From: Bacteroidota bacterium
Lineage (GTDB): Bacteria; Bacteroidota; Bacteroidia; Chitinophagales; Chitinophagaceae
DNA: 39,288 nt
Direction of reading: 5' to 3'
Assembly: GCA_029573235.1 (NCBI GenBank)
Contig: JAKQGX010000029.1
Span: 1-39,288, forward strand
Shown: piece after piece, positions 1-8,165 of the stretch
Numbering within the stretch: the stretch's first letter is position 1
Layout of the letters: each line of letters starts with the position of its first letter
Position numbers and translations under genes: made by a program
Notes under the pieces: model-generated
Seen by the model: only the letters and a program-made list of their open reading frames with translations
What the model was told of the DNA's origin: nothing
Databases searched by the model: none

Positions 1-821
1 TGTGCCACGGTGTCGCTTTGCACATCACCATCATAGTTTTTACAAGCCCATACAAAGTTTCCGTTCCATTTGAGCGCACTGGCTACCATATCATCAATGA
101 GGCGGTGCTCATAATGCACTTCCGGAAAGTCTTTGCTTACTTCTTCAAATATATCTTTGAAACGACCATCGTATTTTTTCAAGATGGTGTTTTTACTTGA
201 GAAATATAATGGCCATCCTTTAGCCTTCGCCATGTTGAAACAACTTCTGGCAAAGCCGCGAATGCTCTCATCGGTATTGTACATAGCCATAGCTACCCCA
301 CCATCTTTGTAGGTATAGACTTCATGCTCTACCGTTTCGCCATTTTCACCTTCGAAGCGAATGGTTAATTTCCCTTTTCCTTTCACTACAAAATCAGTAG
401 CACGATATTGGTCTCCAAAAGCATGACGACCTACGATGATGGGCGCATCCCAATTGGTTACCAAACGGGGAATATTTTTAATAACAATGGGCTCGCGAAA
501 TACGGTACCATCTAAAATATTGCGAATAGTACCGTTGGGGCTTTTCCACATTTGTTTAAGGTTAAACTCTGTTACTCGTTGCTCATCCGGCGTAATAGTG
601 GCGCATTTGATACCCACACCATATTGCTTTATAGCATTTGCCGCATCAATAGTTACTTGGTCGTTGGTAGCATCTCTATGTTCTACACCAAGGTCATAAT
701 ATTTTATATCAACATCCACGTAAGGGAGTATCAACTTGTCTTTGATAAATTTCCAAATGATTCGTGTCATTTCATCGCCATCCAGCTCTACCACAGGGTT
801 TGCTACTTTAATTTTTGCCAT
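1..821 (-). CDS. icd: NADP-dependent isocitrate dehydrogenase, N-terminal part (cut by window edge)
   Basis: Oxidatively decarboxylates isocitrate to 2-oxoglutarate in the cytoplasmic TCA cycle, reducing NADP. Only the first 273 codons are in the window; the 3' end lies to the left of base 1. The start is the ATG at 821, giving [20 protein letters not shown], which is the signature N-terminus of the eukaryote-like homodimeric NADP-IDH subfamily (about 400-410 residues in full), not the E. coli Icd type. Further family landmarks are a [10 protein letters not shown] block near residue 90 (phosphate/isocitrate binding) and [20 protein letters not shown] near residues 123-142 with the substrate-binding arginines. 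No stop interrupts the visible frame. It is divergent from the DPP IV gene, with 241 bases between the two starts. Identification is secure. Confidence 0.95.
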   Translation of the reverse strand, partial: MAKIKVANPVVELDGDEMTRIIWKFIKDKLILPYVDVDIKYYDLGVEHRDATNDQVTIDAANAIKQYGVGIKCATITPDEQRVTEFNLKQMWKSPNGTIRNILDGTVFREPIVIKNIPRLVTNWDAPIIVGRHAFGDQYRATDFVVKGKGKLTIRFEGENGETVEHEVYTYKDGGVAMAMYNTDESIRGFARSCFNMAKAKGWPLYFSSKNTILKKYDGRFKDIFEEVSKDFPEVHYEHRLIDDMVASALKWNGNFVWACKNYDGDVQSDTVA

Positions 822-863
822 TTACATATCGATTTTTATGGTGAATAATTTTATAAAAGCGCA

Positions 864-871
864 CAAAAATA
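864..871 (-). promoter_or_regulatory. putative -7 box for icd
   Basis: The minus strand reads TATTTTTG, an exact match to the Bacteroidota -7 consensus TAnnTTTG, 42 bases upstream of the icd ATG. No clear TTG -33 element sits at the expected 19-20 base spacing, so support rests on the -7 box and its position in the divergent intergenic region. Confidence 0.4.
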
Positions 872-1000
872 AGAAATCGTTTTACTTATTCTATTGACGA
901 AAAACAGTTGTAATAAAATTGATGTTATCGCTCGGAAGAATGCACAAGAAACAGTGCTTTTGACTTCGTACCAACTGTCCATAGACTGAAAAAAAATGTG

Positions 1001-1008
1001 TACGTTTG
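1001..1008 (+). promoter_or_regulatory. putative -7 box for the DPP IV gene
   Basis: TACGTTTG matches TAnnTTTG exactly and lies 54 bases before the start codon at 1063. A convincing -33 TTG is not visible at normal spacing. Confidence 0.4.
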
Positions 1009-1062
1009 ACGATGGTAAAAGAGCCTTCCCAACCATTTTAAAATTCCCAAACGTAAATCAAT

Positions 1063-3243
1063 ATGATGCAACGCAGCTTACTCCTTTTCTTTCTCCTCCT
1101 TGCCCACACCGTGTACGCACAAAAGAAAGCGATAACCCTTGAAGACATTATGCAGAAAGGCACTTTCGCCTCGCGTTCCGTACCGGGTTTTAACGCTTTG
1201 AAAAACGGTACACAGTACACACAGAAAGACTATGGAGCCAATGGTAGCATCCAAATTAATGTATATGACTTGGCAACCGGTATCAAGCGCCATTCCCTTT
1301 TTGATAATACCATACACACCCTTGATGGGAAACGGCTCAAGGTAGAATCATACCAATTTAGTGATGATGAAAAAAAACTTTTGCTCTTTGAAAATGGAGA
1401 AAGCATTTACCGTCGTTCGTACTTGTATGATGTATTTGTGTTCGATATTGCTACGCAAAAACTATCGCGCCTTAATGATGAAAAAGTGCTCCACGCTTGC
1501 TTTTCGCCGGATGGCAGTAAGATTGCCTTTGTAAAAAACAACAACCTTTTTTATAAAAATCTTATACTAAATAGCACCGTACAAGTGAGTACAGATGGAA
1601 AGCGCAATGAAATCATCAATGGCAATTGCGATTGGGTGTACGAAGAAGAATTTGAATTTACCCGAGCCTATCAATGGTCGCCGGATGGAAATACCTTAGC
1701 CTATTACCGTTTTGATGAACGTGCTGTGCCAGAGTTTTCAATGACCATGTATGATGGATTATATCCTACACCTTATCAATATAAATACCCTAAAGCCGGT
1801 GAACCTAATTCTATCATTCAAATTAAACTCTACCAACTGCAAACAAAAAGAACGGTGACTGCTGCATTGGGTAAGGAAACAGATATCTATATCCCTCGCA
1901 TTAAATGGACAAAAAATCCGCAACAACTTTGTATTTACCGATTGAACCGTCACCAAAATCATTTGGAATTATTATTGGCAGATGCCGCTACCGGAAAGAC
2001 TTCTACTATTTATGAAGAAAGCAACAAGTACTATATTGACATCAATGACAACCTTCAATTTCTACCTGATGGACATTCCTTTATCATCAACAGTGAGCGC
2101 AACGGTTTCAATCATTTTTACAAATACGATTGGAGCAATCTACAGCTAACTCCACTTACCAGTGGCAACTTCGATATCGAAAACTTAATAGGTGTGGATG
2201 AACAAAACCAGCTACTGTATTATACAGCAGCTGCCACGTCTCCCTTAGAAAGACAATTGTATGTAGTGGATTGGAACGGACAGCAGACCCAATTGCTCAC
2301 TCCTGAAAAAGGCACACACAGCATTACCCCCATTGCCGGTTATCAATTCTTTTTAGACAAACACTCTTCTCTACAAAGCCCACCGGTGTATTACCTACGC
2401 AATAAAAAAGGTACTATCGTTCGCATTTTGGAAGACAATAAAAAACTGTCTGAAAAAATGAAAGAATATGATTTGGGGAAAATTCAATTCATAACGGTGG
2501 AAGGTGCGGATGGTACTACTCAATTGAATGGTTGGATGATAACACCACCTGCTTTTGATAAAACAAAAAAATATCCGGTATTGATGTTTCAATACAGCGG
2601 ACCGGGCTCTCAACAAGTAGTAGATGCCTTCCCTGCCAGAGACTTTTGGTGGCACGAAATGCTAGCACAAAAGGGTTATATAATAGTCTGTACAGATGGT
2701 ACCGGCACCGGTTTCAGAGGTGAGGAGTTTAAAAAGAAAACCTATCTGCAACTTGGGAAATTAGAAAGCGACGACCAAATAGCGGTTGCCAAAAATTTAG
2801 CTTCCTTGCCCTATGTAGATAAAGACCGGATAGGCATTTGGGGATGGAGTTATGGTGGTTTTATGAGCAGTACTTGTTTGTTTAAAGGTGCTGATGTATT
2901 CAAAGCAGCTATAGCGGTAGCTCCTGTTACCAATTGGCGCTATTACGACAATATATACACCGAACGCTATATGCGCACGCCACAAGAAAACCCACAAGGT
3001 TATGATGACAATGCACCGGAGAAAATGGTTAAAAACTTAAAAGGAAAGTACCTTGTGATACATGGCACGGCAGATGATAATGTACATTTCCAAAACCAAG
3101 TTATGCTGGTGAACGAAATGATAAAGCACAACAAAAAGTATGAAGCCGAATACTATCCCAACAGAGCACATGGTATATCCGGTGGCAATGCCCGATATCA
3201 TTTGTACCGGCGCATGACCGACTTTATTCTATCCAACTTATAA
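1063..3243 (+). CDS. dipeptidyl peptidase IV-type serine peptidase (S9 family)
   Basis: Secreted prolyl dipeptidase that removes X-Pro/X-Ala dipeptides from peptide N-termini, in the periplasm or at the surface. The 726-residue product opens with a signal peptide ending HTVYAQ (residues 1-20). Next comes a beta-propeller region (about 60-470) holding DWVYEEEFE near residues 190-200, the double-Glu motif that binds the substrate N-terminus and marks true DPP IV enzymes. The C-terminal alpha/beta hydrolase domain carries the triad Ser596 (GWSYGG), Asp671 (HGTADDNVH) and His703 (RAHG). Length and all catalytic motifs fit the family. ATG codons at 1063 and 1066 are both possible starts. It has its own promoter region and a terminator just after the stop, so it is probably monocistronic. 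In Bacteroidota such enzymes usually serve protein catabolism. Confidence 0.93.
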   Translation: MMQRSLLLFFLLLAHTVYAQKKAITLEDIMQKGTFASRSVPGFNALKNGTQYTQKDYGANGSIQINVYDLATGIKRHSLFDNTIHTLDGKRLKVESYQFSDDEKKLLLFENGESIYRRSYLYDVFVFDIATQKLSRLNDEKVLHACFSPDGSKIAFVKNNNLFYKNLILNSTVQVSTDGKRNEIINGNCDWVYEEEFEFTRAYQWSPDGNTLAYYRFDERAVPEFSMTMYDGLYPTPYQYKYPKAGEPNSIIQIKLYQLQTKRTVTAALGKETDIYIPRIKWTKNPQQLCIYRLNRHQNHLELLLADAATGKTSTIYEESNKYYIDINDNLQFLPDGHSFIINSERNGFNHFYKYDWSNLQLTPLTSGNFDIENLIGVDEQNQLLYYTAAATSPLERQLYVVDWNGQQTQLLTPEKGTHSITPIAGYQFFLDKHSSLQSPPVYYLRNKKGTIVRILEDNKKLSEKMKEYDLGKIQFITVEGADGTTQLNGWMITPPAFDKTKKYPVLMFQYSGPGSQQVVDAFPARDFWWHEMLAQKGYIIVCTDGTGTGFRGEEFKKKTYLQLGKLESDDQIAVAKNLASLPYVDKDRIGIWGWSYGGFMSSTCLFKGADVFKAAIAVAPVTNWRYYDNIYTERYMRTPQENPQGYDDNAPEKMVKNLKGKYLVIHGTADDNVHFQNQVMLVNEMIKHNKKYEAEYYPNRAHGISGGNARYHLYRRMTDFILSNL

Positions 3244-3247
3244 GAAT

Positions 3248-3290
3248 ACAGGGTAGCCAACATTGAGTAGCTACCCTGTAACTTTTTTAA
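3248..3290. terminator. bidirectional intrinsic terminator between DPP IV gene and pyrG
   Basis: A perfect 10-bp inverted repeat, ACAGGGTAGC (3248-3257) and GCTACCCTGT (3270-3279), is followed by a T-rich run (3283-3288). It lies between the stops of two convergent genes, immediately beside both. The T run favours the plus strand; no good U tract is present in the minus orientation. Confidence 0.75.
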
Positions 3291-3292
3291 TG

Positions 3293-4957
3293 CTAATTAT
3301 TTTCGAGATAAGTGGTGGGAATGGACTCCTTTTGTTGTGAAACTGATAATTTATGAACCGCATTTTCTTTTGCAGCTTTAATAAAGCCCACGAATAATGG
3401 ATGCGGATTCTCTACGGTGCTTTTATATTCCGGATGGAATTGCACAGCGATATAGAATGGATGATTTTTAATTTCCATTACCTCCACCAATCCGGTTTTG
3501 GGGTTCTTGCCAACAGGTTCCATACCGTTCTTTTCAAATAGTGGCAAGTACTCATTATTAAATTCGTAACGGTGGCGATGACGTTCACTAATTTGAGTAG
3601 TGTGGTATAAGGCTGCCACTTTCGAGTCGCTTTCAAGCACGCAATCAAACGCTCCCAATCGCATGGTGCCACCCATGGCTGCAATATCTTTTTGGTCTTC
3701 CATCAGCGCTATTACCGCTTCCTCTGTGCTGGGATTCATTTCTATAGAATGTGCATGTTTCATGTCCAATACATTTCTTGCAAATTCAACACATGCCATC
3801 TGCATACCAAGGCAAATACCAAAGAAGGGAACATTGTTTTCTCTGGCATAACGAATGGCATCTATCTTTCCTTCAATGCCTCTGCTACCAAAGCCGGGAG
3901 CTACTAATACCGCATCCAAATGCTCCATGATTTCACGTGCATTTTCGGAGGTTAGGTATTCGGAGTGGATATTTTTTACTTCTACTTTACATTCATTTAC
4001 AGCTCCTGCATGTATCAATGCTTCCAGAATAGATTTATAAGCATCTTGCAGTTCTACATACTTGCCAATGAGCCCAACGGTTACTTTGGATTTGGGGTAA
4101 TGCAATTTGTTTAAAAACTCTTTCCATTTATTCAACTCTGGTTCCGTACCCATCTTCAGTCCCAGTTTCTTTAAGCATATCTCATCCAGCTTCTCGCGCA
4201 TCATTTCAATGGGTACGCTATAAATAGTGTCGGCATCCATAGCTTCTATAACGGCATCTTGGGTCACATTGCAAAAAAGCGCTATCTTTCTTTTTAAATC
4301 ATTGTAAAGCGGCTTTTCGGTACGGCACACTAAGATGTCTGGGTTTAATCCATTTTCACTCATCATTTTCACAGAGTGCTGAGTGGGCTTTGTTTTCAGC
4401 TCCTTGGCTGCGCTGAGGTATGGAATTAAAGTAAGGTGAATGACAATACAGTTTTCATCTCCTTTTTCCCATTTTAATTGGCGTACCGCTTCGATATAAG
4501 GTAAGGATTCTATATCTCCAACCGTACCCCCCAACTCGGTTATGACAATATCAAATTGATTGTTTTGACCCAGTAAAGTAATACGTCTTTTTATCTCATC
4601 AGTTATGTGCGGAATGACCTGCACGGTCTTTCCCAAGAAAGCGCCTTCACGCTCTTTGTTGATGACGTATTGGTAAATACGACCCGTAGTAACATTATTG
4701 GCTTGCGAGGTATGTGTATTTAAAAAACGCTCGTAATGCCCCAAGTCCAAATCGGTTTCGGCACCGTCTTCGGTCACATAACACTCCCCGTGTTCGTAGG
4801 GATTAAGCGTACCCGGATCTACGTTAATGTAGGGGTCAAATTTTTGAATGGTCGTCCGAAAGCCACGTGCTTGCAGCAGTTTGGCAAGCGATGCAGCAAT
4901 AATTCCTTTTCCTAATGAAGATGTAACCCCGCCGGTTACAAAAATGTATTTGGTCAT
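3293..4957 (-). CDS. pyrG: CTP synthase
   Basis: Makes CTP from UTP, ATP and glutamine, the last step of pyrimidine nucleotide synthesis, in the cytoplasm. The 554-residue protein is full length. The N-terminal amidoligase domain has the P-loop GGVTSSLGKGI (residues 9-19) and the GECYVTEDGAETDLDLGHYE block. The C-terminal class I glutamine amidotransferase domain has the nucleophile Cys382 in GICLGMQ plus His508 and Glu510 in VQFHPEY. The oxyanion loop reads APGFGSRG, a small variant of the usual PGGFG. The start is the ATG at 4957. About 80 bases upstream is an exact TAnnTTTG box. The tail after residue 535 (QQKESIPTTYLENN) is not conserved. Confidence 0.97.
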   Translation of the reverse strand: MTKYIFVTGGVTSSLGKGIIAASLAKLLQARGFRTTIQKFDPYINVDPGTLNPYEHGECYVTEDGAETDLDLGHYERFLNTHTSQANNVTTGRIYQYVINKEREGAFLGKTVQVIPHITDEIKRRITLLGQNNQFDIVITELGGTVGDIESLPYIEAVRQLKWEKGDENCIVIHLTLIPYLSAAKELKTKPTQHSVKMMSENGLNPDILVCRTEKPLYNDLKRKIALFCNVTQDAVIEAMDADTIYSVPIEMMREKLDEICLKKLGLKMGTEPELNKWKEFLNKLHYPKSKVTVGLIGKYVELQDAYKSILEALIHAGAVNECKVEVKNIHSEYLTSENAREIMEHLDAVLVAPGFGSRGIEGKIDAIRYARENNVPFFGICLGMQMACVEFARNVLDMKHAHSIEMNPSTEEAVIALMEDQKDIAAMGGTMRLGAFDCVLESDSKVAALYHTTQISERHRHRYEFNNEYLPLFEKNGMEPVGKNPKTGLVEVMEIKNHPFYIAVQFHPEYKSTVENPHPLFVGFIKAAKENAVHKLSVSQQKESIPTTYLENN

Positions 4958-5038
4958 AACACCCCTGTTTTTGAGACCGGCTGTTCAGCTTTATTAACAA
5001 TAAAAATTATTTGAAATGACTTTTGCTGTACGGTCAAG

Positions 5039-5046
5039 CAAAGATA
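5039..5046 (-). promoter_or_regulatory. putative -7 box for pyrG
   Basis: The minus strand reads TATCTTTG, an exact TAnnTTTG match, 81 bases before the pyrG ATG. A leader of roughly 75 nt would follow. No clear -33 TTG is seen. I found no obvious attenuator hairpin in the leader. Confidence 0.45.
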
Positions 5047-5188
5047 GAAAGGTTTTGGAAATGGGGAAAAGAAGTAGGATATTTTTCTGATTGACTTATC
5101 CCCAACGATGCATTCTGATGCGCATCAAAAGCATGTTGGTAGCCGTATCAAGCAATAAAAAAATATGATGAGCCTTTAGTGCTTCAAC

Positions 5189-5215
5189 AAAAAAGCCTCA
5201 TCGTTGCAATGAGGC
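5189..5215 (-). terminator. intrinsic terminator of the outer-membrane protein gene
   Basis: On the minus strand GCCTCAT (5215-5209) pairs with ATGAGGC (5201-5195) around a 7-base loop and is followed by six U. It lies about 40 bases past the stop at 5257. Confidence 0.8.
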
Positions 5216-5256
5216 ATTAATAATTCAAATAAATATTTTGTTATCCCAAAGGAAAA

Positions 5257-6072
5257 TTAATCCCATTTGAATGAGAACGGTTGCACGTATAAGGATAAGA
5301 TGAGTTGATCTTTTGCTTTTAGAGCAGAAGACACAGTGGCTGCGCCGTCAAATACAGAGCCCAAATCTTTATCGAAGCTGATACCACTAGAGGTTAAGTA
5401 AGTTGCACGTACTTTCCAATTGATACCTTTATGAAATCCTATTTCCGCTTTTACATACCCCGGAGCGCGAAAAGCAGCACCTACTGATTCGTTGAAGCCA
5501 CCCATCGTAAACATAGGATACACGCCGCCACCTACTACAAACGAAAAGGGATTCGCACGATCTAAAGTGGCCTCACCACCCATTAATAAATCAAGACCTA
5601 CCGGTAATCCAAACATAAAATTCATTCCGGCACCTTTTGCATAGGTCACGGTGCTGATGCTATTATCAAAATACTTTTCACTAAACGTCACTTTATCCAC
5701 TTCATACAAGTACACGTTTACGTTTAGTCCAATGGGAATAGCGAGTAATGTTTTTTCGCCGGTACGGGCTATGGGAATTTCATAAGAATAGTGAATACCG
5801 GCTCCCCACCCTTTTATGTTAGCATCCTTCACACTATCTACATTGCCATATTGGTCGTATGTCGTATAAGCAACTTTGCCTGATACCGGGATATAATTAA
5901 ATCCGGCACCCCAACGCTGAAAGGGTTTTTTTCGTGCGCGAGAAAGTGGGTCTTGGCTAACCAAAAATCTATATTTACGGGGCCCGCCATAACCCATTTG
6001 AGCATAAGCATCCGAATAAATGAGCTGAAAAGACATTACAGCAATAAGTAGTAGTAGTTTTTTGAAAGACAT
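5257..6072 (-). CDS. outer-membrane beta-barrel protein, function unknown
   Basis: The 271-residue product begins with a signal peptide (MSFKKLLLLIAVMSFQLIYS...AYAQ, cleavage near residue 25). The rest consists of alternating short hydrophobic/aromatic strands and Gly/Asp turns, for example WGAGFNYIPVSG, WGAGIHYSYEIP and LSLYVQPFSFKW. The protein ends in an aromatic-rich strand, as expected for an outer-membrane barrel of about 8-10 strands. No enzyme motif is visible and I cannot assign a ligand. The start ATG at 6072 fits the signal peptide. It has its own terminator and sits alone between pyrG and the divergent ddl, so it is probably monocistronic. The barrel call rests on sequence texture, not on a recognised family. 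Confidence 0.6.
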   Translation of the reverse strand: MSFKKLLLLIAVMSFQLIYSDAYAQMGYGGPRKYRFLVSQDPLSRARKKPFQRWGAGFNYIPVSGKVAYTTYDQYGNVDSVKDANIKGWGAGIHYSYEIPIARTGEKTLLAIPIGLNVNVYLYEVDKVTFSEKYFDNSISTVTYAKGAGMNFMFGLPVGLDLLMGGEATLDRANPFSFVVGGGVYPMFTMGGFNESVGAAFRAPGYVKAEIGFHKGINWKVRATYLTSSGISFDKDLGSVFDGAATVSSALKAKDQLILSLYVQPFSFKWD

Positions 6073-6242
6073 ACGAGATGAATCTTGTTTTTATTAAAAA
6101 TAAGTTTCTAAAATTAATACAGATTATATCAAAGTCAATAGCTTGGATGAGTAATCTGTTATATAAAATACTTGTATTGGTTACAAAAAATCTCATGATA
6201 ATAAAACAGCTTGCTCTGATGAACATCTTCGATTTGCGACTT

Positions 6243-6270
6243 TTGAACAACAATTATTCCGCTATCTTTA
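6243..6270 (+). promoter_or_regulatory. putative promoter of ddl
   Basis: TTG at 6243-6245 is followed after 17 bases by TATCTTTA (6263-6270), one mismatch from TAnnTTTG. The ddl ATG is 24 bases downstream of the box. Spacing and position fit a Bacteroidota sigma-A promoter and support the ATG at 6295 over the upstream in-frame GTG at 6283. Confidence 0.5.
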
Positions 6271-6294
6271 CCCACAATTATTGTGTTTCAAACC

Positions 6295-7290
6295 ATGACA
6301 AAGAAAAACATTGCATTGCTTGCCGGTGGCTATTCCGGTGAATATGTTATCTCAATAAAAACAGCACAAACCATAGAACAAAACCTCGACACATCCCTCT
6401 ACAATATTTATAAAATCATCGTTTCCAAAGAGGGTTGGTGGCACGAAATGGCAAACGGCACAAAGGTTTCCGTTGATAAAAACGATTTCACCTTAACAAT
6501 AGATGGCGCAAAGATTGGCTTCGACTGTGTGTTTATCGCCATTCACGGTTCGCCGGGTGAAGATGGAAGAATGCAAGGCTATCTGGACATGTTGGGTATC
6601 CCGTACACTTCTTGTAATGCCATCGTATCAGCACTTACTTTTAATAAGAGTTATTGCAACAAAATCGTGAAGGATTTGAATATGGTCAATATCTCTAATT
6701 CGGTGCATTTGATAAAAGGACATCCGTACTCTGTAGGTACTATTTTGGACTCACTCAAACTTCCTTTGTTTGTAAAACCAAATGAAAGCGGCTCCAGTCT
6801 TGGCATTAGCAAGGTGAAAACAGTGGAAGCACTTTTGCCTGCAATAGAAAAAGCGTTTAATGAAGATAACCAAGTATTGGTAGAAGAGTTTATCGAAGGT
6901 CGTGAACTGACGATTGGCGTTTACAGTATCGATAATGTCGTTCTTACTTTGCCGGCTACAGAAATAGTGAGTAAAAATGAGTTTTTCGACTACGAAGCCA
7001 AATATACGCCCGGTGTAACCAATGAAATAACACCGGCTCCCATTCCCGATAATATCAATGAAGAGCTAAAAGTGAAAGCCATGGCTATCTATCGCTACTT
7101 AAATTGTCGGGGCGTTGTTCGCATGGATTTTATTCTTGAAAAAAGCACAAATAAATTGTTCTTTTTAGAAGTAAATACCATGCCCGGACAAAGCGAAAAC
7201 AGCATTGTGCCGCAACAAGTACGTGCCAATGGAATGACGTTGAAAGATTTTTACGGAGCGCTATTAGCCGATTGTTTTAAACACAATTAA
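6295..7290 (+). CDS. ddl: D-alanine--D-alanine ligase
   Basis: ATP-grasp enzyme that joins two D-alanines for the peptidoglycan pentapeptide, in the cytoplasm. The 331-residue product starts MTKKNIALLAGGYSGEYVIS, with the family's first D-Ala-binding Glu in GEY (usually EHEVS-like). It continues with HGSPGEDG, the ATP-grasp segment FVKPNESGSSLGISKV, LVEEFIEGRELTIGV, and the C-terminal metal/D-Ala-binding stretch MDFILE...FFLEVNTMPGQSENS. I chose ATG 6295 because the longer GTG start would sit within about 13 bases of the predicted promoter box and adds no conserved sequence. It is followed after 33 bases by a PASTA protein gene; both point to cell-wall synthesis. Confidence 0.95.
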   Translation: MTKKNIALLAGGYSGEYVISIKTAQTIEQNLDTSLYNIYKIIVSKEGWWHEMANGTKVSVDKNDFTLTIDGAKIGFDCVFIAIHGSPGEDGRMQGYLDMLGIPYTSCNAIVSALTFNKSYCNKIVKDLNMVNISNSVHLIKGHPYSVGTILDSLKLPLFVKPNESGSSLGISKVKTVEALLPAIEKAFNEDNQVLVEEFIEGRELTIGVYSIDNVVLTLPATEIVSKNEFFDYEAKYTPGVTNEITPAPIPDNINEELKVKAMAIYRYLNCRGVVRMDFILEKSTNKLFFLEVNTMPGQSENSIVPQQVRANGMTLKDFYGALLADCFKHN

Positions 7291-7301
7291 AAAGTACATT
7301 G
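7272..7301 (+). promoter_or_regulatory. possible promoter of the PASTA gene
   Basis: TTG (7272-7274), 20 bases, then TACATTG (7295-7301), a partial match to TAnnTTTG. It overlaps the end of ddl and lies 22 bases before the ATG at 7324. Read-through from ddl is equally possible. Confidence 0.25.
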
Positions 7302-7323
7302 CAGGTTATTGCCCAAAGACTAT

Positions 7324-8163
7324 ATGAATCAAAAGCTAAAAAACTCTTTTCTGTTTAATGCAATAATTATCGCGCTGCTGTGTGTCGGTATTTACTTTTT
7401 GTTTTTTGCCAGCTTGGGGCTTATTACCCATCATGGCAGTGAGGTAAAAGTACCAGAGGTGAGTAGAAAGTCTGTAGCCGCTGCTGTAGCCATACTTACC
7501 AAAGCCGGTTTTGAAGTAGAAGTTGATTCCGCATACGACCCTTCCGAAAAACCTTTTCTGGTTTTAAACCAAATACCGCAGACAAATGCCATCGTAAAAG
7601 CCGGTCGAACTATTTTTTTAACCGTCAACAAAGCACTGCCGCCACTGGCACCTATGCCTAAGTTGCAAGACCTTTCTTATAGAAGTGCTGTTTTGATTCT
7701 AAAAAGCAGCCGTTTTGTATTGGGTGATACGATACAAAAACCGGACTATGCCAATGGTGCCGTACTCGACCAGTTGTATAACGGACAACATGTAAACCCC
7801 GGAGACATGATACCGCAAGGCAGCAAGATAGACCTTGTAGTAGGTATTGGCTTTGGTAATAGCGAAATGAACGTACCGGATGTCATAGGCATGACAGGAG
7901 AAGAGGGTGTTATTATATTAAATGGAAATGGACTCATACCTATCGTGGTATATGATGGTGAAATAACAGATACCGCTTCTGCAATTATCTACAAACAAAC
8001 CCCTGCTCCTTTTAACGAGCTCAATGTGCAAAACCGAATAAAAGAAGGTGATGTAATTGACATTCGAATCAAGCAAAACCCTACGGAGGAAGAAATGGAG
8101 AACAATAGAAAGCCTGCCGGAACCGTTATGGACACTGAAACCGATAACAACACCATTCAATAG
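7324..8163 (+). CDS. membrane-anchored PASTA-domain protein
   Basis: The 279-residue protein has one N-terminal transmembrane helix (about residues 9-33: NAIIIALLCVGIYFLFFASLGLI). A periplasmic part follows with three successive PASTA repeats, recognisable by VPEVSRKSVAAAVAILTKAG, MPKLQDLSYRSAVLILKSS and VPDVIGMTGEEGVIILNGNG and by the linking phrases LNQIPQTNAIVKAG, LDQLYNGQHVNPG and YKQTPAPFN. PASTA modules generally bind peptidoglycan or muropeptides. In Firmicutes and Actinobacteria they are attached to Ser/Thr kinases or PBPs; here there is no kinase or transpeptidase domain, so this is a free-standing PASTA receptor or anchor. The ATG at 7324 is preferred over an in-frame TTG at 7309. 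Its place after ddl supports a cell-wall role. A GTG-started secreted-protein gene begins 2 bases after its stop, so the two are co-transcribed. Confidence 0.88.
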   Translation: MNQKLKNSFLFNAIIIALLCVGIYFLFFASLGLITHHGSEVKVPEVSRKSVAAAVAILTKAGFEVEVDSAYDPSEKPFLVLNQIPQTNAIVKAGRTIFLTVNKALPPLAPMPKLQDLSYRSAVLILKSSRFVLGDTIQKPDYANGAVLDQLYNGQHVNPGDMIPQGSKIDLVVGIGFGNSEMNVPDVIGMTGEEGVIILNGNGLIPIVVYDGEITDTASAIIYKQTPAPFNELNVQNRIKEGDVIDIRIKQNPTEEEMENNRKPAGTVMDTETDNNTIQ

Positions 8164-8165
8164 TC

